NCBI GenBank assembly: GCA_027487735.1
Contig: JAIYDA010000105.1
Coordinates: 16,385 to 80,384, forward strand
DNA from: Planctomycetaceae bacterium
GTDB taxonomy: Bacteria > Planctomycetota > Phycisphaerae > Phycisphaerales > UBA1924
Direction: 5' to 3'
Length of the DNA: 64,000 bases
The notes beneath the pieces were generated by a model. The model saw nothing but the letters and a program-made list of their open reading frames with translations. It searched no databases and was not told where the DNA came from. Position numbers and translations under genes: made by a program. Of this stretch, positions 29,380 to 38,403 are shown piece after piece; the stretch's first letter is position 1; each line of letters starts with the position of its first letter.

Positions 29380-29575
29380 GCGGGCAGAGTTTACCACGCG
29401 CGCGGAGTGGTCGATGCCAGCGAAAGACGTGGCGAGCGGCGAAGCAAAGCCCAGCAACGCAAACGCCCGCCCGATGGACTCGGCCGGGCGCGGAAGGTCA
29501 GAACGTGATCGATCGACATTGGCCTGCAAAACGACAAGAAGAGCCGCAAAAAGGCCGCGAAAAGGCTCGGATCGC

Positions 29576-30046
29576 TTACTCCGCCTTCCCGCCCGAGTAG
29601 TCGTAGATCCAGCGGTCGCCCGCGCGCTCAAAGTTCAGCACTTCGCCCGCCTTGAAGAACAGGCCCAGCTCGCGCTCGGCAGCCTCGGGGCTGTCGGAGC
29701 CATGGATGAGGTTGAAGCTGTTGCTGACGCCAAAGTCGCCGCGGATGGTGCCCGGGTTGGCCTTGCTGCCAAAGGTCGCGCCCATCATGTTGCGGGCGAT
29801 GGTGATGGCGCCGTTGCCACGGATGGCGAGCACCAGCACGGGGCTGGAGGTCATGAACTTGACCAGGCCCGGGTAGAAGGGGCGCTCTTTGTGGGCGCTG
29901 TAGTGCGTGGCGGCGAGCTCTTGGCTGATTTGCATGAGCTTGCAGCCCACGACTTGCAGGCCTTTGTCCTCGAAACGGGCGAGGATGCGGCCCATGAGGC
30001 CACGCTGAACGGCGTCGGGCTTGAGGATGATGAGGGTGGTTTCCAT
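29576..30046 (-). CDS. ndk: Nucleoside-diphosphate kinase
   Basis: METTLIILKPDAVQRGLMGRIL...NMMGAT...PGTIRGDFGVSNSFNLIHGSDSPEAAERELGLFF. Confidence 0.97.
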   Translation of the reverse strand: METTLIILKPDAVQRGLMGRILARFEDKGLQVVGCKLMQISQELAATHYSAHKERPFYPGLVKFMTSSPVLVLAIRGNGAITIARNMMGATFGSKANPGTIRGDFGVSNSFNLIHGSDSPEAAERELGLFFKAGEVLNFERAGDRWIYDYSGGKAE

Positions 30047-30305
30047 CGGAATCGTCCTTGTTTTTGGGCAGGGAGCCCGCACGGAGCGAGCCTGCCAACT
30101 GGGTGAGAAAAATGGGGGCGGAGGATAGGCGAGCGGGTGGGCGGGGGTGCGCATGAAGCTCGCGCGGGGTCGTAGCACGCGCGAAGAACAGGGTCACCAT
30201 CGCAACGACGCCCAATAAAACAAGCATCACGGCAGGCCTGAACGGCCTTGTGTGAAAATGGGCAAAGGCCGCGCAAATTGTTCATGAAGCTGGGGGTGTT
30301 TGCGG

Positions 30306-30333
30306 TTGACAGCGTCTGGCGTTCTGCTATCTT
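30306..30333 (+). promoter_or_regulatory. Candidate sigma70 promoter upstream of the 30417-31082 gene
   Basis: TTGACA-16 nt-TATCTT with TGC preceding the -10 (extended -10-like). Confidence 0.5.
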
Positions 30334-30416
30334 CTTCGTTGTAGGCCCTTGTGAGAGGGGGCCTCAAACATCACCCGTTTGGTGCCGATATCTCGGCGCC
30401 AGCGAGAGGAGAGTTT

Positions 30417-31082
30417 ATGCGTATTTCTGCTTTGGCCCTTGCGGCCATTGCCGGTGTTGCAAGCACGAGCAACGCTTCGGTCACTTTCGATTTCACGATC
30501 ACCGCCGACAACCACTACGCGATTTATTCGCCGACTGGTGTGGGTACGAACGTGTCGTTCGTGGGCGAGAACGAAGCCACCTTCGATGGCAACCCTGGCC
30601 TGTACAACTGGTCGCTCCCCGAACAATGGTCGGCTGTCAGCCCCAACGGCGTGATGTACATCGCCGGTTGGTCGGATGACTTCCTGTTCCAGGGCGTTCT
30701 CGCGCAGGTGTTCGCCAACGGCTCACCCATCCACACGGGCGACGCCCGCTGGGAAGTGACCCCCACGAACCTCGATCTGGACGACCTCGACAGCTCGCCC
30801 AGCGTTGGCCAGATGGCCACGCTGATCGCGTCTGCCAACACCAACTCGACGTGGGAGCCCACGTTCGTTGGCGGCAACAACGGTGTTGCTCCCTGGGGCT
30901 TTATTCCTGGCATCACGCAGGAAGCCAAGTGGGTGTGGTGGGCTCGTCCGGGCAGCAGCGATCCGCTGACGGGCGACACCAACGCTGGTGAGTTCCTGAT
31001 CTTCCGCCTCACGATCCCGACGCCCGCTTCGGCGGCGCTGCTGGCTCTGGGTGGCTTGGTCATGGCTCGTCGCCGCCGCTAA
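30417..31082 (+). CDS. Secreted protein with PEP-CTERM-like C-terminus
   Basis: MRISALALAAIAGVASTSNAS signal peptide; GAGAGGAGAG upstream; tail IPTPASAALLALGGLVMARRRR. Confidence 0.88.
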   Translation: MRISALALAAIAGVASTSNASVTFDFTITADNHYAIYSPTGVGTNVSFVGENEATFDGNPGLYNWSLPEQWSAVSPNGVMYIAGWSDDFLFQGVLAQVFANGSPIHTGDARWEVTPTNLDLDDLDSSPSVGQMATLIASANTNSTWEPTFVGGNNGVAPWGFIPGITQEAKWVWWARPGSSDPLTGDTNAGEFLIFRLTIPTPASAALLALGGLVMARRRR

Positions 31083-31236
31083 GCAGCCGCGAGTTGTGCT
31101 TCGCACACTCGCCCTCCCTTGCTGAGGCCGCGAAGCAATCGCGGAAAGCAAGCCCCGCACGCCCACGAACAACCACCTCGTGAGCACCGCAGGGTTCATC
31201 GAAAAAAACGCTCCTTGTTGGAGCACCACAATCGTT

Positions 31237-31269
31237 CCCGAGCCCGGTGTTCTCACGCCCGGGCTCGGG
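31237..31269 (+). terminator. Intrinsic terminator after the 30417-31082 gene
   Basis: CCCGAGCCCGG-tgttctcacgc-CCGGGCTCGGG-TTGTTTTT. Confidence 0.8.
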
Positions 31270-31290
31270 TTGTTTTTGGGCGCATGCCTA

Positions 31291-31452
31291 GTGGCACTGG
31301 CGTCTCGCCAGTGCGCTCGGCGGGTGCGGCGTGAAGCAACCTGGCGTTGCGGCGGCGCGGTTGCGCCGCGTGGGCAGGGGATTGGTTGGCGGCTGCTGCG
31401 CCGTGGGCACAGGCGAGACGCCCTGTGCCACCGGGTGTGGGCGAGACGCTCT
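31291..31452. repeat. Dispersed hairpin family with GTCTC/GAGAC loop, inverted cluster
   Basis: GCACTGGC-gtctc-GCCAGTGC (31294-31314); GGCACAGGCgagacGCCCTGTGCC (31406-31429); degenerate third copy near 31433-31452. Confidence 0.75.
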
Positions 31453-31462
31453 CTGCCACCGG

Positions 31463-32479
31463 TTACGCGAGAATGCTTGCGAGCAGCGCGTTCTGCGCGT
31501 GCAAACGGTTCTCGGCTTGGTCGTAGACGATCGAGCCTGGGCTGTCGATGACGTCGTCGGTCACTTCCACGCCTCGGCGGGCGGGCAGGCAGTGCATGAA
31601 CTTGCTGGGGCCCCAGCTTGCAGGCAGGCCCATCGTGGCGCGGGCCATCAGCTCGTGATCGACCTGATAGTCGGCGAACACCTTCAGCCGCTTGCCCGCC
31701 TGATCGGCCTGACCCATGCTGATCCAGACGTCGGTGTATACCGCGTGGTGGGCCTCGACCGCGCTGAGCTTGCTCGCGAGCGTGAGGGTGCTGCCGCTCT
31801 CTTTCGCGAGTTGCTGGCACTGCGCCGCGATGTCGTCGGCGGGATCAAACCGCTTGGGCGTGACGACGGTGATGTCGACGCCCAGCGTACACGCGGCGTG
31901 CATGAGGCTGTGGCAGACGTTGTTGCCATCGCCTACGTAGGCAATGCGCAGACGCTTGCCCTCGACGGTGAGCGAGGGGGCACGCTCCCAGAGCGTAAAG
32001 AGATCAGCGAGGGCCTGGCAGGGGTGGAAGCGATCGCTCAGGGCGTTGATGACCGGGACGGAGCTGTGCTCGGCAAGCTCCTCGACGATTTGCTGGTCGT
32101 ACACGCGCGCGACGATGCAGTGCAGCCAACGCTCGAGGTTCTTCGCGTAGTCCTTCACGGCTTCGCGCTCGCCCAGGCGCTGCACGCTGTGGTCCATGTA
32201 GACGGCTCGCCCGCCCAGCATGCCCACGCCCAGCTCAAAGGTGAGGCGCGTGCGCAGGCTCGCTTTCTCGAAGATGAGGATGACGCTCTTGTTTGCGAGG
32301 GTGGTGCGCTGCTGGTGGCGCGTGCCCTTGAGCTCCTTTGCGAGCGCAAACAGCTCGAGCACGCAGGGCTTGGCGAGCTGCGTGAACGTGAGGAGGTCGC
32401 GGTTGCGCAGATCGGCGAGGGAGCGCGCGGGCGAGGGGAGATTGAGAGGAGCGGGCGAGGATGCGCCAGAAATCTGCAC
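31463..32479 (-). CDS. argF: Ornithine carbamoyltransferase
   Basis: FEKASLRTRLTFELGVGMLGG (carbamoyl-phosphate site), DRFHPCQALADLFT, FMHCLPARRGVEV. GTG start at 32479 with GGAG upstream is an inference. Confidence 0.94.
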   Translation of the reverse strand: MQISGASSPAPLNLPSPARSLADLRNRDLLTFTQLAKPCVLELFALAKELKGTRHQQRTTLANKSVILIFEKASLRTRLTFELGVGMLGGRAVYMDHSVQRLGEREAVKDYAKNLERWLHCIVARVYDQQIVEELAEHSSVPVINALSDRFHPCQALADLFTLWERAPSLTVEGKRLRIAYVGDGNNVCHSLMHAACTLGVDITVVTPKRFDPADDIAAQCQQLAKESGSTLTLASKLSAVEAHHAVYTDVWISMGQADQAGKRLKVFADYQVDHELMARATMGLPASWGPSKFMHCLPARRGVEVTDDVIDSPGSIVYDQAENRLHAQNALLASILA

Positions 32480-32545
32480 GGGCGAAACTCCGGAGTTGGT
32501 TGGGCGAAAGGGGGAATGATTGGCGCGGAAGGGGCTGGAAGAACA

Positions 32546-32585
32546 GAGTGGCAAAGTGGCGAAGTGGCGAAGTGGCAGAGTGGAG
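32546..32585. repeat. 8-bp short tandem repeat, 5 units (consensus AAGTGGCG)
   Basis: gagtggca/aagtggcg/aagtggcg/aagtggca/gagtggag. Confidence 0.9.
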
Positions 32586-32609
32586 GGCTGAACAGACCAC
32601 TAGGTGCCA

Positions 32610-34985
32610 CTAGGGGCGGTCGGTGAGGATGGTGGGCTGCATGGGGCCGCTGGGGCCCATGGGGAGGGCTTGCAGAAACAGCCGCCCGTAGCGTGCGGTC
32701 TGCACGCGGGGGTCGAGGATCGCGACGCGGCCCCGGTCGGTGCTGCTGCGGATGAGGCGCCCGAAGCCTTGCTTGAACTTGATGATCGCGCGCGGCACGC
32801 TCTCTTCCATGAAGGCGTTGCCGCCGCGCAGCTCGATGGCTTCGAGGCGGGCCTGCGTGAGCGGACGATCGGGCGGATCAAACGGGAGCTTGGTGATGAT
32901 GACGTTGCGCAGGCCCTGCCCGCGCACGTCGACGCCTTGCCAAAAACTCGCGGCACCAAAGAGCACGCTGCGGGCATCATCGCGGAATCGTTGCAGCAGC
33001 AGCGTGCGCGAGCCGTCGCGACCTTGGGCGAGCAAGGGCAGCCCCAGCTTCTCCAGCGGGCCCGAGAGCCTTTGGGCACATTGGAGCAACGACGAGAAGC
33101 TGGTGAACAGCACGAAGGCCCCGCCCCCGGTCGCGAAGACGTGGTCGAGAATGAGCGGTGCCAGGCGGTCGGCCTCGCTGCCTCGCTGGCTGCCGAAGCT
33201 GCCCGCGGGCGGGCGCGATGGCGTGCGGGGCGGGGCAGCGCCAAACGAGAACTGCTCGGGTAAGTCGGCGGCGAAGCTGGGGCCCGCGAAGGGATCGGCA
33301 TCGCTGCTTGCGCCTGGCTTTGGCTTGCCGGGTTGGGATTGGGGTTGGGGCTGGGGAGCCGAGCTGCGCAGATCGACAAACAGCTCGACCTGCGTGGCAT
33401 AATCGAAGGGGCTCGAAAGCTGCAGCGTGCCCGCACCATCGCACCCCAGGCGCTGGATGGCGTGCGTGAAGGCTGCCTCTTTGTGCTCGCCCGCTTCGTC
33501 CTCGCGCGCGGTGCGCGTCGCGATGGTGGCGCTGGTGAGGATGACGCTGTGCCCGCTGCGAAACAGGCGCTCGCGCAGCAGCTCGGCGACTTCGATGGGT
33601 GCGCACGCGAGCGTGACGCGGCGGTGGCCCTGACCATCGTCGGGCCCGCCTGCGCTCTCGATCCAGTAGGCGCAGGCGGGGAGAGCGTGGGTGATGAGCG
33701 TGTCGGCGTCGCTGCCGATCATTTCGGCACGCTGGGCGTAGCTGTTGAGCTCGAAGCGGTCGGGCTCAAACTTGCACTCGTCGCGCAGGGCCCGCAAGCG
33801 CACGATAAGCTCGCGGAAGATGGGCGTGAGCTGATTCTCGATGAACCCCGCCTTGCGAAGCCTCAGCACCTGGGGCTCGTTGCCCTTGGGCTGGTAGGCC
33901 CGCTGCGTCCAGCCCCGATGCTGCTGGTCTGCCTGAGGGCTTGCGGGCGAGGCCTCCTCGCGCCGCAGCAGCAGCTGCACGAGATCATCAAAGGTCGCGC
34001 GGCATGCGTCCTGGGCGCGCACCACGAGGTTGATCGCGCGTTCGATGCTCGATGTGTCGCTCGCGTCGCTGAGCGTGAGCTGGGGCAAGTAGCCCTTGCC
34101 CGTGCGGGGCTGATAGAGCGTGGTGAGCAGGTGCTGCACGCGGCCTTCGCCCAAGCTTGCGCCAAAGTGCTCGCCCGCGACCTCCTCGACGTTGTGGGCT
34201 TCGTCGAAGATCACGTGCTGATACGCGGGCAGAAAGCCCGCATCCTGCGAGCGCAGGGCAAGGTCACTAAAGAACAGCGCGTGGTTGCACACCAGCAGGT
34301 TCGCGCCCTCCATTTTGCGGCGGGCAGATTGATAAAAGCACGCGTCGTAGTTGGGGCACTTCTTGCCCATGCAGTTGCCGCTGTCGCTCTGCACCTTGTC
34401 CCATATGCCCATGCGCTCGATGGGCGGCAGCGAGCTGAGCGTGCCGTCGGTGGTGCTGTAGGCCCAGTCCTCGATCTGGTGCAGGCTGCGGCGCTGGGCA
34501 GGATCGGAGAAGAGTTTTTCCTGGCGCTCACTCGCCATGCGCAGGCGGCGGATACTGACGTAGTTGCCGCGGCCCTTCACGAGCACGGGGCGCAGCTCGT
34601 GCAGCGCACCATCGGGCGCGCTGCTCATGGTGTCGGCTAGGTCGCCGCTCTCGATGAGCAGCTCAAGCACACGCTGCACGAGGGGAATGTCCTTCGCGAC
34701 CAGCTGCTCCTGCAGGCTGATGGTGTGGGTGCTGATGACGACCGTCTCGCCAAAGAGCACGGCCCGCAGCGCTGCGGGCAGCAGATAAGCAAAGCTCTTG
34801 CCCGTGCCCGTGCCCGCTTCCACGAGCAGGTGGGCCCGTGCGTCGAAGGTTTCCATCGTGCGCAGGGCCATCGACCGCTGCTGGGGGCGAGCCTCGAACG
34901 CATCGCCCGTGGCGGCGTGCATCGCCCGCGCGACGGGACCGCCCGGCGCGAGCATGGCGTGGAGAATGTCCTGTGGGCTGGGCAT
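32610..34985 (-). CDS. dinG: DinG/XPD-like ATP-dependent DNA helicase
   Basis: VEAGTGTGKSFAYLLP Walker A; DEAHNVEE; Cys cluster CMGKKCPNYDACFYQ; C-terminal GFGRLIRSSTDRGRVAILDPR. Confidence 0.88.
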   Translation of the reverse strand: MPSPQDILHAMLAPGGPVARAMHAATGDAFEARPQQRSMALRTMETFDARAHLLVEAGTGTGKSFAYLLPAALRAVLFGETVVISTHTISLQEQLVAKDIPLVQRVLELLIESGDLADTMSSAPDGALHELRPVLVKGRGNYVSIRRLRMASERQEKLFSDPAQRRSLHQIEDWAYSTTDGTLSSLPPIERMGIWDKVQSDSGNCMGKKCPNYDACFYQSARRKMEGANLLVCNHALFFSDLALRSQDAGFLPAYQHVIFDEAHNVEEVAGEHFGASLGEGRVQHLLTTLYQPRTGKGYLPQLTLSDASDTSSIERAINLVVRAQDACRATFDDLVQLLLRREEASPASPQADQQHRGWTQRAYQPKGNEPQVLRLRKAGFIENQLTPIFRELIVRLRALRDECKFEPDRFELNSYAQRAEMIGSDADTLITHALPACAYWIESAGGPDDGQGHRRVTLACAPIEVAELLRERLFRSGHSVILTSATIATRTAREDEAGEHKEAAFTHAIQRLGCDGAGTLQLSSPFDYATQVELFVDLRSSAPQPQPQSQPGKPKPGASSDADPFAGPSFAADLPEQFSFGAAPPRTPSRPPAGSFGSQRGSEADRLAPLILDHVFATGGGAFVLFTSFSSLLQCAQRLSGPLEKLGLPLLAQGRDGSRTLLLQRFRDDARSVLFGAASFWQGVDVRGQGLRNVIITKLPFDPPDRPLTQARLEAIELRGGNAFMEESVPRAIIKFKQGFGRLIRSSTDRGRVAILDPRVQTARYGRLFLQALPMGPSGPMQPTILTDRP

Positions 34986-35101
34986 CCGTGCGAGGGAAGC
35001 GTAGGGCGATGAGTCGGAGTTTGTTTGGTGATGCGTGGAACACGCGCGGTGTGCATGTGGGCAGCACGAGACATGCCGCTACGCTCGCGCGAGTGTTCCC
35101 G

Positions 35102-35683
35102 ATGCGCACAACCTCGCGAGGCAGGCTTGGCACGCGCGAGCTCGTGCTGCGCCGGGCGGAGGTGCGCGATGCGCGCGAGCTTCGCGAACTGGTGGTGCAG
35201 GTGACGTTGGACGCGCCGCGCACGCAGGCGATCGTTGCGAGCGAGGTGCGCGACCTGGCACGCTATGAGGCACGCATCGCGGAGTCTCTCCAAGAGCCCG
35301 ATGGGTTGCTTCTGGTTGCGTGCGACGCAGCGCGCGACCGAGATCGCGGCGGCACAATCATCGGCGAGCTTTCGGCAAAGCCTGGCTCGCGCGTGCGGCT
35401 GCGGCACAGCGTGCACCTTGGGCTGTCGGTCGCGAGCGAGGCACGCGGGCAGGGCGTCGGGCGCGCGATGATGGAGGCAACGCTCGTGTGGGCGCGGAGC
35501 AAGCCGAGCCTTATGTTTGCCCGGCTTGCGTGCGTCGCGAGCAACGTCGCGGCTCGCAACCTCTACGACAGCCTTGGCTTCAAGGTCGATGGCGTGCAGC
35601 CGGGTTACTTCCTGTTTGAGGATGGCACGATGGAAGACGACGTGGTGATGAGCCTGCGGCTGCGAGAGGGTGGATCGGCGTGA
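35102..35683 (+). CDS. GNAT-family N-acetyltransferase
   Basis: HLGLSVASEARGQGVGRAMMEATLVWA...VASNVAARNLYDSLGFKVDG. Confidence 0.88.
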   Translation: MRTTSRGRLGTRELVLRRAEVRDARELRELVVQVTLDAPRTQAIVASEVRDLARYEARIAESLQEPDGLLLVACDAARDRDRGGTIIGELSAKPGSRVRLRHSVHLGLSVASEARGQGVGRAMMEATLVWARSKPSLMFARLACVASNVAARNLYDSLGFKVDGVQPGYFLFEDGTMEDDVVMSLRLREGGSA

Positions 35684-35762
35684 GGGGTGGCGAGACACGC
35701 CTCGCTCCTTGGGCGATGAGCGGCAGCAGCTGAACTGCCCGCATGCAATCGCGTGCCGCGCC

Positions 35763-37037
35763 TCACTTCCACTGCAGCGTCGCTTGCTCTTCACTCAGCG
35801 CGGGCAGCCACGCGGGGTCGCGCAGCACGTTTGGTGCGGCCTGAGGAAGCGAGCCAGCTTGTTGGGCGTTCTGCCACGTCGCCTCGGGACTTGCGGGGGG
35901 AGTTTGCATGCCCTTGAGCGCGCCCTCGCTCCACGCGAGCAAGAACGCGAGAGTGCTTGCGCGGGTGGTCGCTGCGACCATGCCCACGTCCACCGCAGGG
36001 TCTTCGCGCAGCAGGTTTGTGAGGTCTTTGCCTTGATAGCTGCCGTGCGTCGCGCCGACGATCCAGACGAGGCCCACGGGCGGGCCGCCCGCTGCCTCAC
36101 CGCGAGACTTCTCGAACGGATGGCGGCGGCTCTCGGGCGTCTCGTTGCCCACGCCCGCGACATCTTCGCTGCCCGCGAGCACGAGCATGGGCACGCGCAG
36201 CTCGTTCCAGCTCTCTTCGCCCAGCATGCGGTTGGTGGTGCCCTGACCGCTGATGACAACGCCCGCCTTGAAGACCTCGTTGCCGCGCTCGGTGCGGGCG
36301 AGCATGTCGCGCGCTCGCGCCCCGGGCTCGCGCATGCGTGCCTTCACGTTGATGGCAAGCTGCGTGGTGAGCGCGCCGGCGGAGTGCCCGGCGATGGCGA
36401 TGCGATTGATGTCGATCGCGAGCGTGGACGCCTGTGCGACTTTGCCCGCGCCCGTCTCGTCCTTCGCGATCAGGTCGAGCAGCAACTGCGGGCTCTGGGC
36501 AAGGAACACGACGTCGGCCACGCGATCAGCCGGGTCGACATTGCGGACATCGCGCATGCTCTCGCGCGTCAGCTTCTCGCCCTGCTCGCGTCGCAGCTTG
36601 ATCGAATCGCTGTGCGTGGCGTGCACCACGATGAACCCGTGGCTCGCCCAGTGCTCGCTGAGCTTAGTGAAGGCCTCGCGGTCGCCCCCCATGCCGTGGC
36701 TGAATACCACGAGCGGGCGCGGGCCGAGCTTTGTGTTCGCGTCGGTGCTCGTGGGCCAGCGCAGCGTGATTTGCAGGTCCTTGCCGCGGGCTTCGTCGCG
36801 CAGGGTGTCGCGCAGCGTGTGGGCAACGAAGGGCCCGGGCTGGGCGAAGGGGGATTGCTCCCAGGGCGAGGAAGGTTGGGCCTGGGCTTGAGCTGGCACC
36901 TGCTGCACTGCTGGCTTCACGGGCGGTGCTGACGGTGCAGTCGTGCCCTGCGCACGCGCCAAGGAGGCAAGGCAAGCCAGGCTGAGGGCAGAGCCAAGCA
37001 GCATGCGAACGGAAGTAGTCGCCAATGGGGTAGCCAT
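35763..37037 (-). CDS. Secreted alpha/beta-hydrolase family protein
   Basis: PRPLVVFSHGMGGDREAF...RIAIAGHSAGALTTQLA nucleophile elbow; signal peptide. Confidence 0.85.
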   Translation of the reverse strand: MATPLATTSVRMLLGSALSLACLASLARAQGTTAPSAPPVKPAVQQVPAQAQAQPSSPWEQSPFAQPGPFVAHTLRDTLRDEARGKDLQITLRWPTSTDANTKLGPRPLVVFSHGMGGDREAFTKLSEHWASHGFIVVHATHSDSIKLRREQGEKLTRESMRDVRNVDPADRVADVVFLAQSPQLLLDLIAKDETGAGKVAQASTLAIDINRIAIAGHSAGALTTQLAINVKARMREPGARARDMLARTERGNEVFKAGVVISGQGTTNRMLGEESWNELRVPMLVLAGSEDVAGVGNETPESRRHPFEKSRGEAAGGPPVGLVWIVGATHGSYQGKDLTNLLREDPAVDVGMVAATTRASTLAFLLAWSEGALKGMQTPPASPEATWQNAQQAGSLPQAAPNVLRDPAWLPALSEEQATLQWK

Positions 37038-37151
37038 GCCCAGCCCAACGCGGCAGGTGCGGACAGATTGCAGGCGTGCGATGCTCGTGTGCATGCGGCT
37101 TCTATCGGCCTTTGGCGCATGCAGATTGCACCCGCGTATGCTGCCCGCACC

Positions 37152-38288
37152 ATGCAGGTGCACCCCACAGTTCAGGCGTTGTTTACTCCGGTGAAGCTCG
37201 GGCGATACGTGCTCCCGCACCGCATCGCGATGGCGCCGATGACTCGTTGCCGCAGCGACGATCGCAGCTGCGTCACGCCCCTCATGGCCCGCTACTACGC
37301 GCAGCGTGCAAACCCCGCGACCGGCGCGAGCCTCATCATCAGCGAGGGCACGCAGATCAGCGGCGAGGGCGTGGGCTATGTGCGCACGCCCGGGTGCTAC
37401 CTCAAAGAGCATGGGGCTGCGTGGGCGCGGGCGGTGCAGGCAGCCCACGAGCAGGGCGGCATCATCTTCGCGCAGCTCTGGCATGTTGGGTGCATCAGCC
37501 ACCCAAGCTGGCACGACGGTCAGCTGCCTGTGAGTGCCAGCGCCATCGCGCCACCCAGGCCCGTGTGGACGCGCGAGGGCGTTAAGGCACCCGCGGTGGC
37601 ACCGAGGGCCCTGGAGCTCGACGAGATTCCGAGGCTGATTGCCGACTATGTGCACGCGGCCCGCGTCGCGATGGACGCGGGGTTTGATGGCATCGAGCTG
37701 CACGCGGCGAACAGCTATCTCATCGATCAGTTTCTGCGAGATGGCAGCAACCAGCGCAGCGACGCGTATGGCGGAACAATCGAGCACCGCACCCGCCTGC
37801 TGCAAGAAGTGAGCGAAGCGCTCGCGAAGGCCATCGGCCCCGACAAGGTGGGCGTGCGCCTCTCGCCCAGCAACGACGGCGCGACGATGATCGACAGCGA
37901 CCCGCTTGCGTTGTTCGTGCGCGCCGCAGAGAAGCTCGCGCCCATAGGCCTTGCCTACTTGCACGTGCTCGAGGGGCTGCAGGGCTCGCTGCTCGAAGCG
38001 AGCGACGGCCCCGGCGCGAGGCGTGCTCGCATCGCCCTCTCCATGCGGCGCGCGTTCAAGGGGTGCTTCATGCTCAACGAGGGGCTCACGCCCGCGACCG
38101 CAACAGCCGTCGTCGCGGCGGGCGAAGCTGATGTCGTCGCCTTTGGCATTCCGTTCATCAGCAATCCCGACCTCGCCTCGCGCATCCGCCGCTTTGGCGT
38201 CGATGCGCCGCTGGCAGAGGCCGACCGCGCGACGTTTTACACGGACGGCGCGAAGGGATATGTGGATTATCCGGTGCTGGCGCAGTGA
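37152..38288 (+). CDS. Old-yellow-enzyme family NADH:flavin oxidoreductase
   Basis: LFTPVKLGRYVLPHRIAMAPMTRCRS...GFDGIELHAANSYLIDQFLRDGSNQRSDAYGGTIEHRTRLLQEV. Confidence 0.93.
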   Translation: MQVHPTVQALFTPVKLGRYVLPHRIAMAPMTRCRSDDRSCVTPLMARYYAQRANPATGASLIISEGTQISGEGVGYVRTPGCYLKEHGAAWARAVQAAHEQGGIIFAQLWHVGCISHPSWHDGQLPVSASAIAPPRPVWTREGVKAPAVAPRALELDEIPRLIADYVHAARVAMDAGFDGIELHAANSYLIDQFLRDGSNQRSDAYGGTIEHRTRLLQEVSEALAKAIGPDKVGVRLSPSNDGATMIDSDPLALFVRAAEKLAPIGLAYLHVLEGLQGSLLEASDGPGARRARIALSMRRAFKGCFMLNEGLTPATATAVVAAGEADVVAFGIPFISNPDLASRIRRFGVDAPLAEADRATFYTDGAKGYVDYPVLAQ

Positions 38289-38300
38289 GCCCTTGCAGTT

Positions 38301-38389
38301 GGTGGCCCAGGCGTCTTGCCTGGTGCTTCCGCGAGCATGCTCTGCGCAGATTCCGGCACGGGGGACACGGGCGAGACGCCTCTGCCACC
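38301..38389. repeat. Second locus of the GTCTC/GAGAC-loop hairpin family, inverted pair
   Basis: ggtggCCCAGGCgtcttGCCTGGTgc ... acgggcgagacgcctctgccacc, between convergent genes. Confidence 0.7.
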
Positions 38390-38403
38390 AGACCACACAC
38401 TTC

